DNA of 64,000 nt from an uncultured Bacteroidales bacterium (lineage in GTDB: Bacteria > Bacteroidota > Bacteroidia > Bacteroidales > Muribaculaceae), in NCBI GenBank assembly GCA_902762385.1, contig CACWNQ010000001.1, positions 310,001-374,000 on the forward strand, written 5' to 3'. A program made the translations under genes and the position numbers. Under the pieces are notes generated by a model. It had not been told where the DNA came from. It saw nothing but the letters and a program-made list of their open reading frames with translations, and did not search any database. Positions 43,326 through 52,620 of this stretch are shown one piece after another (position 1 is the stretch's first letter; every line of letters begins with the position of its first letter).

Positions 43326-44111
43326 ATGGCACCACTTCTCATATCAAGTACTCAGAACCCGAGGATAAAGCAACTTATAACATTGCAACAACGTTCTCAA
43401 CAGCGACGCATTGAGCATCGTGTTGTAGTTGAGGGTGCTCGAGAACTACAGCATTGCATCAATGCTGGTTTTTCAGTAGAAACTGTATTCTACTGCCCTG
43501 CCCTTTTTGATGTCAACAAATTGCACAACACCGGCTTTGAGTGCGTAGAGGTAACCCCACAGGTCTATGACAAGATAGCCTATCGTGGGTCAACCGAGGG
43601 GATAATTGCCATTGTTAAACCACGATTTCTTTCACTTAACGATCTTGAACTAGGTGACGACCCTCTTATTGTAGTGCTCGAAGGTGTCGAGAAACCAGGT
43701 AACATAGGAGCAGTGCTACGCAGTGCCGATGCAGCCCAGGCTACAGCAGTCATAGTGTGCGATCCGTTGACCGACCTCTATAACCCAAACTTAATTCGCA
43801 GTTCCATAGGAGCAATTTTCACCGTTCCTTGTGTTGTGTGCAGCAGCGAGGAATGCATTCGTTTCCTTAAAGAAAATAACATCAAAATTCTTACAGCTCA
43901 ACTACAAGACAGTAATCTATACTATAACACATCAATGCGTGGAGCCACAGCAATAGTGATGGGCACTGAATCCACAGGACTCACACAAGCATGGCGTGAT
44001 GCCGCAACAGCGCACATACGCATACCAATGCGTGGCGCCCTCGATTCGTTAAATGTTTCGGTAAGCACAGCAATACTCTTATTTGAAGCCGTGAGGCAGC
44101 GACTATTATAG
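43326..44111 (+). CDS. TrmH/SpoU family RNA 2'-O-methyltransferase
   Basis: A 261-residue SPOUT methyltransferase. The N-terminal substrate-binding part (about 1-100) is followed by the knotted catalytic domain with motif 1 KPGNIGAVLRSADA near 121, motif 2 VMGTESTGL near 215 and motif 3 IPM then SLNVSVSTAILLFE near 238-252. It methylates a ribose 2'-OH in rRNA or tRNA using SAM; the target nucleotide is not deducible, RlmB-like is plausible. Its stop overlaps the convergent MBL gene by 6 bases. Confidence 0.92.
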   Translation: MAPLLISSTQNPRIKQLITLQQRSQQRRIEHRVVVEGARELQHCINAGFSVETVFYCPALFDVNKLHNTGFECVEVTPQVYDKIAYRGSTEGIIAIVKPRFLSLNDLELGDDPLIVVLEGVEKPGNIGAVLRSADAAQATAVIVCDPLTDLYNPNLIRSSIGAIFTVPCVVCSSEECIRFLKENNIKILTAQLQDSNLYYNTSMRGATAIVMGTESTGLTQAWRDAATAHIRIPMRGALDSLNVSVSTAILLFEAVRQRLL

Positions 44112-44882
44112 CTGTTTATTTATTTCAACCACCATTCCATCATAGGCTAGAGACACATTCTCTGGCAAGATTTTTGACACCTTTTCATGCAAGCCTATAC
44201 CGTGAGACATGTGTATTAGAACTGCACGTTCAGGCTTTACTTGCTCAATAATTTCAAGTGTTTGCGCAAGCGAAAGGTGTGATAAATGCTCCTCAATGCG
44301 CAATGCATTAATAATCAACAACGGCACACCATGTAATCGCTCTACTTGCTGCAAACTAATGGTCTTACAGTCAGTAATATAAGCCATAGGCCCTATGCAA
44401 AATCCTAGAATAGGCATCTTGTAATGCATTACAGGAATTGGTTCTACTGTAATACCAGCGCAGTCAAATGGGTTAATGTCATCGATTTCGACTAAATTAA
44501 AATGAGGCACACCAGGATATGGATGCTGGGCAAAACAGTAAGCAAGACGTTGATGCAAAGCAGCAATCACGTCGGCACGTGCAAAAATTGGAAGATCCTT
44601 GAAACCTCTCAAGTCTTCAAGTCCAGCAATGTGGTCATAATGAATGTGTGTTATCAACAAAGCATCGATGTGTGGCGACCCGCAAGCAAGCATTTGCTGC
44701 CTGAAATCGGGACCACAATCAATCAATATGTTCTTACCCCTATAGGTAACCAATGCCGAATGTCGCAGGCGCTTGTCGTGTGGGTCAACTGAACGGCACA
44801 CCTCACAATCGCAACCAATCTGTGGCACACCAGTGCTTGTTCCGCTCCCTAATATCCTTATTGATAACTTCCCTTCCGTCAT
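44106..44882 (-). CDS. MBL-fold metallo-hydrolase (PhnP-like)
   Basis: A 258-residue metallo-beta-lactamase fold hydrolase. It opens with LGSGTSTGVPQIGCDCEVC, typical of the PhnP-like cyclic phosphodiesterase group, and has the metal motif THIHYDHIAGLED (H-x-H-x-D-H) near 82. Further ligands are likely His in PVMHYKMP, Asp in YITDCKT and His in HMSHGIG. The substrate is unknown. No phn genes are nearby, so phosphonate use should not be assumed. Start chosen at ATG 44882, since the longer frame begins with TTG. It is convergent with the methyltransferase gene with a 6-base overlap. Confidence 0.88.
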   Translation of the reverse strand: MTEGKLSIRILGSGTSTGVPQIGCDCEVCRSVDPHDKRLRHSALVTYRGKNILIDCGPDFRQQMLACGSPHIDALLITHIHYDHIAGLEDLRGFKDLPIFARADVIAALHQRLAYCFAQHPYPGVPHFNLVEIDDINPFDCAGITVEPIPVMHYKMPILGFCIGPMAYITDCKTISLQQVERLHGVPLLIINALRIEEHLSHLSLAQTLEIIEQVKPERAVLIHMSHGIGLHEKVSKILPENVSLAYDGMVVEINKQL

Positions 44883-44918
44883 CTTTGCAAATACATTTTT
44901 GTTTATCAATAACAACTA

Positions 44919-44949
44919 CAAAGTTATTAATTTTTACTTTTGCTAACAA
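44919..44949 (-). promoter_or_regulatory. Putative promoter of the MBL-fold gene
   Basis: On the minus strand TTG (44949-44947) and TAACTTTG (44926-44919) are 20 bases apart. Confidence 0.5.
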
Positions 44950-44974
44950 CAACGACTCTAAAAAAACCAAATAA

Positions 44975-45006
44975 TTTGTTTTTTCTCTCGGCTTGCACTA
45001 ATTTTG
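44975..45006 (+). promoter_or_regulatory. Putative promoter of the AI-2E family gene
   Basis: TTTG (44975-44978) and TAATTTTG (44999-45006) with 20 bases between, a full Bacteroidota-type promoter 31 bases before ATG 45038. It is divergent from the MBL promoter. Confidence 0.6.
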
Positions 45007-45037
45007 CAAAAGATTATAATAACGAGACTCAATAGAA

Positions 45038-46201
45038 ATGGAGAAGACTGAAACTAGAAAGCGCTATGACCTGGATCGCATAACCAGGCTCATAATCTCA
45101 ATAATATGTATTATAGCAGCCATAATGGTAATCAATTACTTGAGTGGCATATTACTGCCATTTGTAATTGGCGGTCTTTTAGCTTATATGCTCAATCCCC
45201 TTGTCGAGTGGCTTATGAAAACCATGCACCTCAAGGGTAGAGCTTTGCCTTCAATTCTGGCAGTTGTAATTACTCTTGCTGTTATAACACTAGTGTTATG
45301 GTGGTTAATACCATATATTGGCAATGAGGTCAGCGACATGACAAAGATGCTAACAAACTATGCCAAGGCTTCATTCAAGATTCCTCACATTCCTGACGCT
45401 GTGCAAGATTTCTTCAGGCAAAATTTTGATCTTTCTCAGTGGCAAAAGATGCTCACTAAAGAGCAATGGATGAACCTAATTAATCAGGTTGCAAGCGGCA
45501 CCTGGAGTGTGCTTGGAGGCACTTTGAGTGTGATATTGGGAGTTGTAACCATCCTGCTTGTGCTCATGTACATGTTCTTTATCTTACTTGACTACGACAA
45601 AATCACACGTGGTTTCAAGGCCGCTATTCCCGCAAGATACCGTCACATCAGCTTCAAAATCATGCATGATGTTGAGAACACCATGAGCCGTTACTTCCGT
45701 GGACAAGCACTAGTTTCACTCTTTGTTGGTATCATATTTGCCATTGAATTCTCTATCATTGGATTGCCCATGGCTATTGTCTTTGGTCTTTTCATTGGTG
45801 TACTTAATATGGTTCCTTATTTACAGCTAATATCATTCCCGTTTGCCGCATTCTTATGCCTTGTTGCATCGGTCGACTCGGGGCAAAGTTTCTGGTATCT
45901 GTTTGGATGGACTTTTGCTGCTTACTGCATATGCCAAGTAATACAGGACCTTATTCTCATTCCAAGCATAATGAAACAACAGATGGGGCTCAACCCAGCC
46001 ATCGTTTTTCTATCGTTATCGATATGGGGTTATGTGTTAGGATTTGTTGGACTTATCATTGCGCTTCCACTCACCACCCTCATAATAAGTTACTACAGTG
46101 AGTACGTGCTACACAAACCAAACCCTCTTTATGCTAAAAAAAGAGCCAAGAAAAAAAGAAAAGCGAGACAATCTAACTTAGATCAAACTACTGAGGTGTG
46201 A
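45038..46201 (+). CDS. AI-2E family transporter
   Basis: A 387-residue inner-membrane protein with about seven to eight hydrophobic segments. It has the family pattern YLSGILLPFVIGGLLAYMLNPLVEWL (about 28-53, in parts), a soluble loop in the middle, and conserved C-terminal segments PYLQLISFPFAAFL, LIPSIMKQQMGLNPA and a VGLIIALPLTTL end. The family includes TqsA (AI-2 export) but also Na+/H+ antiporters, so the substrate is open. A basic tail (KKRAKKKRKARQ) follows. Its stop is 12 bases from the convergent beta-helix lipoprotein gene. Confidence 0.9.
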   Translation: MEKTETRKRYDLDRITRLIISIICIIAAIMVINYLSGILLPFVIGGLLAYMLNPLVEWLMKTMHLKGRALPSILAVVITLAVITLVLWWLIPYIGNEVSDMTKMLTNYAKASFKIPHIPDAVQDFFRQNFDLSQWQKMLTKEQWMNLINQVASGTWSVLGGTLSVILGVVTILLVLMYMFFILLDYDKITRGFKAAIPARYRHISFKIMHDVENTMSRYFRGQALVSLFVGIIFAIEFSIIGLPMAIVFGLFIGVLNMVPYLQLISFPFAAFLCLVASVDSGQSFWYLFGWTFAAYCICQVIQDLILIPSIMKQQMGLNPAIVFLSLSIWGYVLGFVGLIIALPLTTLIISYYSEYVLHKPNPLYAKKRAKKKRKARQSNLDQTTEV

Positions 46202-46213
46202 TATAACCTCTCG

Positions 46214-47629
46214 TCAATCAATTATAGGCTCAGGCACCCAAACGTAGGCGCCAATGTCATGTCCTTCTCCAGCAAATCGGTCGACACCATAGCGGTCATA
46301 CCGAGCTGTTGCAGGACACATTGAGCGGTCACCTCTTGCTATTGCATCGCTGCCATCATGCAGTCGATAGTCAAATATGTAATCCTCACGTTCTGTATAG
46401 AATTTAGGATCAGCTAACCACACACAGTTAATGAAGCAGTCATCATCTTCACCTTTACTCTTAAACAAGCAGTTGCGCATGAGCACATTCATGCCATCGA
46501 GAGCGTCCACGTTGAGCTCACTTGTGTTACCATAGAAGATACAATTATCAAAATGAGCATCAAATAGAGCTTCTGTGCCATCTTCAAATTTAGTTAAAAG
46601 ATTAAGAATTGGTCCCTCGATAACTGAAAAGAGATAATAGTTTGCAAAAGTGCAGTTAACAAACTGAAGTTTGCCTCCAAAGAAGTTGGCGACATAGATA
46701 CCAGCATCGCTAAATTCAGTTCCTTCAGCGTCAATCCATGCGTTCTCACCAAGCAATGTTAGGTAAGTGCAATTATGAAGCACACAGTTAAGCAAGTGCA
46801 ATGATTGGCGGCTCATATCACTTGAATAAACCTGTAGTCCATAAGTGTTACCACGCATTAAAACATAACTCATCTCATTATCATAACTACCATAGTTAAA
46901 ATAAACGCCATCCCACTGGCCACTCATTATGTCATAGCCTATCTCGCCAACCACATGGTCAAGGCGGTCGCCACGCAACGTAATAGGTTTATCCTCGGTG
47001 CCGTTTGCTATCAGCTTACCTTTGACAAAAAGCGATGCCTTATCATGGAATAACAACGTAGCTCCTGGGTCTATAGTGACATCAATAAGAGAGTCGACAG
47101 TTAATGTACCATAAACGACATAGGGTTTATTATCAGTTAAATGAGTGGGCTTAGATAGTGTTGTGTCATTCAATATTATCACGTCTTGTCCCCAAGCGGT
47201 GATGGCGACCTTTTGTGTAACACCATTTGTTACAAATTCGATGTTATCTTCTAGATATTCAGGTTCATCTTGATTGGTAGGGTCAAGGCGACTCTCAACA
47301 AAAACAAATATACTGTCCTCGCCACGCACCTCAATATCGTGAATTTCCTCGCCTTTCACTCCGTCAACATTAAGGAAAAAGTGTCCATTACTTTCGCCAG
47401 CAACCTTGATAGAAGAAATATTCAGCATCTTCTTTCCTTTGTTATATACCAAGAATTGCTTGGTAGGAGTACCTTGACGTGTGATAACGGTATCAAACTT
47501 CACTGTATCGGTCGAAAATGTGAGCAGGTCACTACTACTTGTTGATATCTCGTCGTCGATGCAACTAGACATAGCCATAGCTACAAAAGCCACCACAGCT
47601 ACTAGAAGATAGTGTAAATTCTTAATCAT
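46214..47629 (-). CDS. Right-handed beta-helix lipoprotein, likely surface exposed
   Basis: A 471-residue lipoprotein: a hydrophobic signal ending in MSSC with Cys23, followed by IDDE, an acidic stretch like the Bacteroidota surface lipoprotein export signal. Residues about 25-150 look beta-sandwich-like; from about 160 a parallel beta-helix pattern runs on (TIDPGATLLFHDKASLFVKG, KLIANGTEDKPITLRG). Start chosen at ATG 47629. A start at 47689 would give a one-base TAATG overlap with the MBOAT gene and 20 extra residues, and cannot be excluded. It lies last in the MBOAT/SGNH locus. Beta-helix proteins often bind or cleave polysaccharide, but no catalytic site is evident. Confidence 0.8.
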   Translation of the reverse strand: MIKNLHYLLVAVVAFVAMAMSSCIDDEISTSSSDLLTFSTDTVKFDTVITRQGTPTKQFLVYNKGKKMLNISSIKVAGESNGHFFLNVDGVKGEEIHDIEVRGEDSIFVFVESRLDPTNQDEPEYLEDNIEFVTNGVTQKVAITAWGQDVIILNDTTLSKPTHLTDNKPYVVYGTLTVDSLIDVTIDPGATLLFHDKASLFVKGKLIANGTEDKPITLRGDRLDHVVGEIGYDIMSGQWDGVYFNYGSYDNEMSYVLMRGNTYGLQVYSSDMSRQSLHLLNCVLHNCTYLTLLGENAWIDAEGTEFSDAGIYVANFFGGKLQFVNCTFANYYLFSVIEGPILNLLTKFEDGTEALFDAHFDNCIFYGNTSELNVDALDGMNVLMRNCLFKSKGEDDDCFINCVWLADPKFYTEREDYIFDYRLHDGSDAIARGDRSMCPATARYDRYGVDRFAGEGHDIGAYVWVPEPIID

Positions 47630-47688
47630 ATTTAAAAAACGCAAATCCCACACATTTATTGTTTTACAACATGGGTGAGATGGTTTCA

Positions 47689-49542
47689 TTAGAATTGGAA
47701 ATAAATGAAAGGTTGCATCTCGGCTGTGACAAACTGATATATAAAGAATACCGCCACAACAACAATAGCACCCATCGCTGGCAAAGGCAGGCTAGCAAAG
47801 GTGAGACGATAACGACGTTTCAGTTTAACAGGCAACCAGTGAATAACCATGCCAATGACAAAAAGCAAGAACACATTGTGATAACCCCATAACACATCAA
47901 GCACGTTGACATTCCATGAAGTGCCCATCTGCTGAACCATTGATTTAGCGGTTTTCCATGCCACCTCATTGGCTGTTGCAGGATCAAGATTTGAGCCTGA
48001 ACGGAAAAACAGACGAGTAAAAGATATAAACGTGAATGTGACTAGTATTGCCCAACTATTGGCAAGCCACTTAAGATTACGCTCTTTTGTATTATATTTG
48101 GTATAAAGCCAACGAACCACAGCACTAATCGCAATAAACACAGCACACACAATCAGCACATTCCACAAGGCCATAGGAGCAAGCCAAATAAGAATAGCCA
48201 AAACAGCAACAACTACCAATGACAGCCCTACTCGCCACAATGGAGAATTGTCGCGCCAGAATTTATATACAACCATTCCCACGCCATTGAGTCCACCCCA
48301 TATCACGAAGTTGAGGCTGGCTCCATGCCACAAGCCACCGAGCAACATGGTAATCATAGCATTGAGGTTGGCATATATCTTCTTTCGGCGATCAGGATGC
48401 CTATAGGCTGTATAAATAACCATAGCTGCAAGCAGAAGCACACCCGCAGCAACCCACCAGCTACCACTAAGCACAAGGGCAGCAAGAGTGATTACTATTA
48501 TCCAAAAATAGGTTCCGAATGTTATGTTACGATTACCTCCTAATGGAATATACAGGTAAGTCTGTAACCACCTTGATAGTGAAATGTGCCAACGCTTCCA
48601 GAAGTTACTACAATTCAGCGCCTTGTAGGGCGAGTTAAAGTTCATTGGCAAGTGGAAGCCCATTAGCAATGATAGTCCAATGGCTATATCAGTGTAACCC
48701 GAAAAGTCAGCATAAACCTGAAGCGAATAAACAAAGAGTGACATCAAATTCTCAAATCCTGAGAACAAATGTGGATTGTCGAATACGCGATCAATGAAAT
48801 TGACTGCAAGATAGTCACTAAGCACAATCTTCTTGATAAGACCATTAATAATCCAGAAGACTGCAATTCCAAACATGCGGTGGCTTAAGTTGTATTTCTT
48901 GTAAAGCTGTGGTATGAAATCACTAGCTTTCACAATGGGACCAGCTACAAGTTGCGGGAAGAATGTAACATAAAAGCCAAAGTCAAGAATATTGCGTACT
49001 GGCTTTACAAGTCCCTTATAAACATCGGCAGTATAGCTTATTACCTGGAAGGAATAGAAAGAGATACCTACAGGAAGAATAATGCGATCAGCGTCAAAGA
49101 AATCAGTGCCAATTATAGCATTGCCAACGCTAGCTGCAACATTGCTCACAGTCATCTTGAAACCAAAAATCGAGTGAACCATATCGGCAAAGAAATAGGC
49201 ATACTTGAAATAGCACAGAATTCCCAGGTCAATAGTCACACTAAGCACAAGCCAAGCTCTTTTTTTCCATTTGACAGTGCTGCCATGAATAGCTTGAGCT
49301 ATAAAGAAGTCGGTACAAGTAACTAATATAAGCAACCCCACAAAGAGTCCACTAGTCTTATAGTAGAATAATAGACTCACAAAGAACAGATAGCTGTTTC
49401 GCAATAGTCGGCGTTGTTTTGCCAAGGCAAAACCAGCAAAAACCAAAGCGAAGAATGCCCAGAAGTGAAACTGAGTAAACAGCAATGGACTATTGGGGTC
49501 GAACGAGAAAACTGAACCTATATATCTTAACAGCTCTTGCAT
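47689..49542 (-). CDS. MBOAT family O-acyltransferase (AlgI/PatA type)
   Basis: A 617-residue polytopic membrane protein. The MBOAT signatures are FWKRWHISLSRWLQTYLYIPLGG near 313-335 (in parts) and LLGGLWHGASLNFVIWGG near 399-416, with the catalytic-type His in WHGA. It is longer than AlgI (about 520), with extra membrane segments at the C-terminus. Such proteins pass acyl groups, usually acetyl, across the membrane for transfer to alginate, peptidoglycan or other glycans by a periplasmic SGNH partner. Two SGNH genes lie directly upstream on the same strand, 25 and 12 bases apart, which supports an O-acylation system. Substrate unknown. Confidence 0.92.
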   Translation of the reverse strand: MQELLRYIGSVFSFDPNSPLLFTQFHFWAFFALVFAGFALAKQRRLLRNSYLFFVSLLFYYKTSGLFVGLLILVTCTDFFIAQAIHGSTVKWKKRAWLVLSVTIDLGILCYFKYAYFFADMVHSIFGFKMTVSNVAASVGNAIIGTDFFDADRIILPVGISFYSFQVISYTADVYKGLVKPVRNILDFGFYVTFFPQLVAGPIVKASDFIPQLYKKYNLSHRMFGIAVFWIINGLIKKIVLSDYLAVNFIDRVFDNPHLFSGFENLMSLFVYSLQVYADFSGYTDIAIGLSLLMGFHLPMNFNSPYKALNCSNFWKRWHISLSRWLQTYLYIPLGGNRNITFGTYFWIIVITLAALVLSGSWWVAAGVLLLAAMVIYTAYRHPDRRKKIYANLNAMITMLLGGLWHGASLNFVIWGGLNGVGMVVYKFWRDNSPLWRVGLSLVVVAVLAILIWLAPMALWNVLIVCAVFIAISAVVRWLYTKYNTKERNLKWLANSWAILVTFTFISFTRLFFRSGSNLDPATANEVAWKTAKSMVQQMGTSWNVNVLDVLWGYHNVFLLFVIGMVIHWLPVKLKRRYRLTFASLPLPAMGAIVVVAVFFIYQFVTAEMQPFIYFQF

Positions 49543-49567
49543 AGTAGCGACTTTTCACATAAAAGAA

Positions 49568-50815
49568 TCAGTACTTCCAATTTAAATATTCTTGTACTAA
49601 AGCATTATAGAACATATCACCTATCAGCTGGTAACCTGCACGTGTAAAGTGGATGTGGTCTTTCTGCATCAATGAGTTGCCAACCCATTTTTTTGAGCCA
49701 CCAAATCCTCCCATTACCCGGTAAAGATTCCAAACCGAACCGTTATTCTCCTGCGCCAATTCCATGAAAACTTTTTCCACTCTTTCTGTGTTAGGATTCA
49801 CGCCACTCTTCATGAGGTTGTCATTGTTGGTTACAAACACGAAATGGCACAGCGGGTTTGTTCTCTTAATCTTATCAATTATCTGCTGATAGTTAGTCTT
49901 GAACTTCTCGGGCTTAAAGTTTGGAGTGTGAGCATCGTTGATACCAATTCCAAAAACCACCATGTCGGGGGCAATAAGCTTAAGGTCCTGCTCTAACAAT
50001 GAGCATTTCAACCACGAACCAGTAGCTGCACCATTAACTCCAGATGCCCAGTAGTTCACTCCTGAACGATTATTCATGGCAACAACCCCCCTCAACTCAA
50101 AGCTTTTGCCTACGCCAAGTCCATGAAACATGACAGTAAAAGCTGTGGTACTATCAGGAACATCAAATTCATAGATATCATTATCACCACAGCGACGGCA
50201 CTTAAGTGACTTATTTCCAACAACGATATAAGGGAGTATATCTGGACCAGATGCTTTACCTATCACCTTAATCACGCTTGCCGACCAATCTACATCGCCA
50301 CTTGTGTTCATAGCAAATGTAACACTCGCATCAGGCGAAGATGTAACTGCAGTAATTCCACTCAAGCCAAGCTCATATGTTGGATTGCGTTCGGTACATT
50401 TCGACTTAGTCCATGTCCCAGTACCGCTCACTTTATAATCAGCAGGGCCATTAGTACCAATTAACTTATAGGGGAACATGATGGTACGACTTGCCTTACC
50501 GCCATTGATGAGCTTAGCAATATTATAACGGACACGATGACTAAATACTCCTGCCTGAACATGGCTTCCGCCCACATGCCAAATATTCACTTCACCACGG
50601 CCATTATTCAAAACATCGTCGAGCTTTTTAAAGAATGGTGAAAGTGTACTATCTGTTCCCTCAAAAGTTATCAGCTTCGACTCTTGAGCCTTGACACAAG
50701 GTTTAGTATTTGTCAGTTCTACATAAAGAGCACTGTCAACTTGAGACCAAGCAACTGAAAAGACAGTCGCAAAAATTAGTGCCAACGAAAATAATATATA
50801 TCTTTTATTTATCAT
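49568..50815 (-). CDS. Exported SGNH/GDSL hydrolase (first paralogue, GGS variant)
   Basis: A 415-residue exported protein with N-terminal signal MINKRYILFSLALIFATVFS. Block I is HVGGSHVQ with likely nucleophile Ser84, where the usual GDS Asp is Gly. Block III is VFGIGINDAH with the conserved Asn, and block V is DHIHFTRAGYQ with the Asp-His pair. A beta-rich insert of about 180 residues separates blocks I and III. SGNH proteins beside MBOAT genes act as acetyltransferases or esterases on glycans in the periplasm. It lies between the MBOAT gene and a second SGNH gene, with which it shares layout. Confidence 0.88.
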   Translation of the reverse strand: MINKRYILFSLALIFATVFSVAWSQVDSALYVELTNTKPCVKAQESKLITFEGTDSTLSPFFKKLDDVLNNGRGEVNIWHVGGSHVQAGVFSHRVRYNIAKLINGGKASRTIMFPYKLIGTNGPADYKVSGTGTWTKSKCTERNPTYELGLSGITAVTSSPDASVTFAMNTSGDVDWSASVIKVIGKASGPDILPYIVVGNKSLKCRRCGDNDIYEFDVPDSTTAFTVMFHGLGVGKSFELRGVVAMNNRSGVNYWASGVNGAATGSWLKCSLLEQDLKLIAPDMVVFGIGINDAHTPNFKPEKFKTNYQQIIDKIKRTNPLCHFVFVTNNDNLMKSGVNPNTERVEKVFMELAQENNGSVWNLYRVMGGFGGSKKWVGNSLMQKDHIHFTRAGYQLIGDMFYNALVQEYLNWKY

Positions 50816-50827
50816 ATTACTCTAAAA

Positions 50828-52276
50828 TCACTTTTTATTAGTAGAATCAGTGGCAGCATTCATTGTCTTAGGCGACTTGCCAACTCGCTTGCAATAGAAA
50901 CGATAATACATCATGTAGGTGTTGTATAGCATATCGGCCACCTTGCTTGCTCCTTCTCGTGTGAAATGAAGATAGTCCTTGCCAGCCAAATTTGATTCAA
51001 CCCACTTAATCATTGAATTGTGACCACCCATAGCCTCATAGAGGTCCCAATAGGCTATTCCAGTCTCGGCGCACACTTCCTTAAGAATCTTAATAGTTGG
51101 CTCAAGTTGAGGATATGTCTGTTTCTCTCCTTTCACATTGGTCGACATGTCGGCAGGACCAACAAACAGAATCTTGGCCTTTGGAGCCATCGACTGGAAG
51201 AGTTTTACTTGAGCAATCATGCTGTTTTTATAACCCTGAATTGACTTCTCCTTGTTCATATAGGGAACAGAGTTACCGCCATATTGCAAAATAATAAGTC
51301 TCACATTCTCATGATTGAAGAATGGTTCAAGGGTGCTGCGCTGAGTGATTGTGAATACTGTTCCTGAGCAACCACGCATAGCTACATTATCAAGGGATAT
51401 GCCTGTTGAAGCGTCGAGCATAACACCAAAAATCTCCATCTTGCCACGTGCGCTTATCGATGCTTTCTTCACTGGCGATGGCAACGTTGCACTCAAGAAT
51501 TTCAACCCTTTATCGCTACTGCCAGAGCCATCCCTCATCTCAACATGGGCATCACCAGCAATAAGAGTTGCTGAGCCAGAACCACTGCACACCATTGTAA
51601 CCCTCTCAAATGTCTTTGAATGAGGAACACCCTCAAGTTCAGTAGTTCTGAATGTAAATTGAGCACTGCCATTTAAATGTGCCACCTGGCACATGATACC
51701 ATATCGACCATCACTTAAATGATCGCCCATGTTGTAAGCAAAGTAGCGAGGCAATTCCTGACTTGAGCTTTGCGCAAGAGTCATAGAGCCTCCTCTTAGC
51801 ACAGCTGGGACCATACCAACTCCTGAACCACCAAAAGATGCCTGGAAACGTTCTCTCAGGTCGGATGAAATGCGATCACCCTCAAGCTGTGAATCACCAT
51901 AATGCAAAATACGCATGGGGGCACTTTCAGCATTCTCCATAGCAATAAATAGAGAATCAAAGTAGGCTAAGTCATCATTAGGCATGTGAAAACGTGCAGG
52001 ATTCTTCTGACAGAATTCCATAAAGGAATCCTTGTCATCGGTCTTCATGTGTTCTAGCTGATACTTAAAAAGCTCTTCTGGATCGGTTGGCATTACTCCT
52101 GTAGTGTCGCCCGACTCAGTATTATGAGAATCCTTAACTGCAAGCACTTCACTCAGATTAGGGAATTCCAGTTTTATGTTACCAATTGTGATTCCATCGG
52201 CAGGGAATATAGAGCATATAACTGCTAAAGCAGCCAATACTCCAAAGATGAAAATCACAATTACCTTTGCCTTCAT
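50828..52276 (-). CDS. Membrane-anchored SGNH/GDSL hydrolase (second paralogue)
   Basis: A 482-residue protein with one N-terminal membrane segment (about 5-24) and a long linker. Block I is HYGDSQLEGDR with Ser129, block III is LQYGGNSV, and block V is DYLHFTREGASKV with the Asp-His pair. As in its neighbour, a beta-rich insert (about 170-310) sits between blocks I and III. It keeps the normal GDS, unlike the downstream paralogue. First gene of the four-gene locus; the next gene starts 12 bases after its stop. Predicted to work in the periplasm with the MBOAT protein. Confidence 0.88.
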   Translation of the reverse strand: MKAKVIVIFIFGVLAALAVICSIFPADGITIGNIKLEFPNLSEVLAVKDSHNTESGDTTGVMPTDPEELFKYQLEHMKTDDKDSFMEFCQKNPARFHMPNDDLAYFDSLFIAMENAESAPMRILHYGDSQLEGDRISSDLRERFQASFGGSGVGMVPAVLRGGSMTLAQSSSQELPRYFAYNMGDHLSDGRYGIMCQVAHLNGSAQFTFRTTELEGVPHSKTFERVTMVCSGSGSATLIAGDAHVEMRDGSGSSDKGLKFLSATLPSPVKKASISARGKMEIFGVMLDASTGISLDNVAMRGCSGTVFTITQRSTLEPFFNHENVRLIILQYGGNSVPYMNKEKSIQGYKNSMIAQVKLFQSMAPKAKILFVGPADMSTNVKGEKQTYPQLEPTIKILKEVCAETGIAYWDLYEAMGGHNSMIKWVESNLAGKDYLHFTREGASKVADMLYNTYMMYYRFYCKRVGKSPKTMNAATDSTNKK

Positions 52277-52620
52277 TTCTTGGTTTATTATAAAAAATCA
52301 TCGCATGAAGGAACCATTCTCTACATGCTTTGACAAAAAACGTTGCAAAGTAACACAAAAAAATCCAAATGACGCTAATAGATAGTGTGAAAAATCATTA
52401 TTAATATAATTAATCATATTAATCAATTAGAAATGCGATATTGAAATCATATTTGATTTAGTAATTAATCTGACCAAAAATTTAATATTAATTGAGAATC
52501 ATCGTTTTTTTCGAGTCACATTTCGGTTATTTGCGAAATTCTGTGTAAATTTGTGCTGAAATTTATGGCACATATCATCAAGAGTGATGCCTACTGCCAT
52601 TTAACAAACTATTACACAAG
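52277..52620. other. Divergent intergenic region SGNH locus / nusB
   Basis: 344 bp, very AT-rich in the centre. It carries a TAAATTTG box for nusB (52546-52553). On the minus strand at 52353-52346 TTACTTTG, one base off the consensus, is a weak candidate for the SGNH-MBOAT locus. No RNA gene or repeat was seen. Confidence 0.5.
52546..52553 (+). promoter_or_regulatory. Putative minus-7 element of nusB operon
   Basis: TAAATTTG, 67 bases before ATG 52621. Confidence 0.4.

Noticed and set aside
44106-44882. Phosphonate (phn) locus because of the PhnP-like hydrolase
   Set aside because: No C-P lyase or phosphonate transport genes in the window; family resemblance only.
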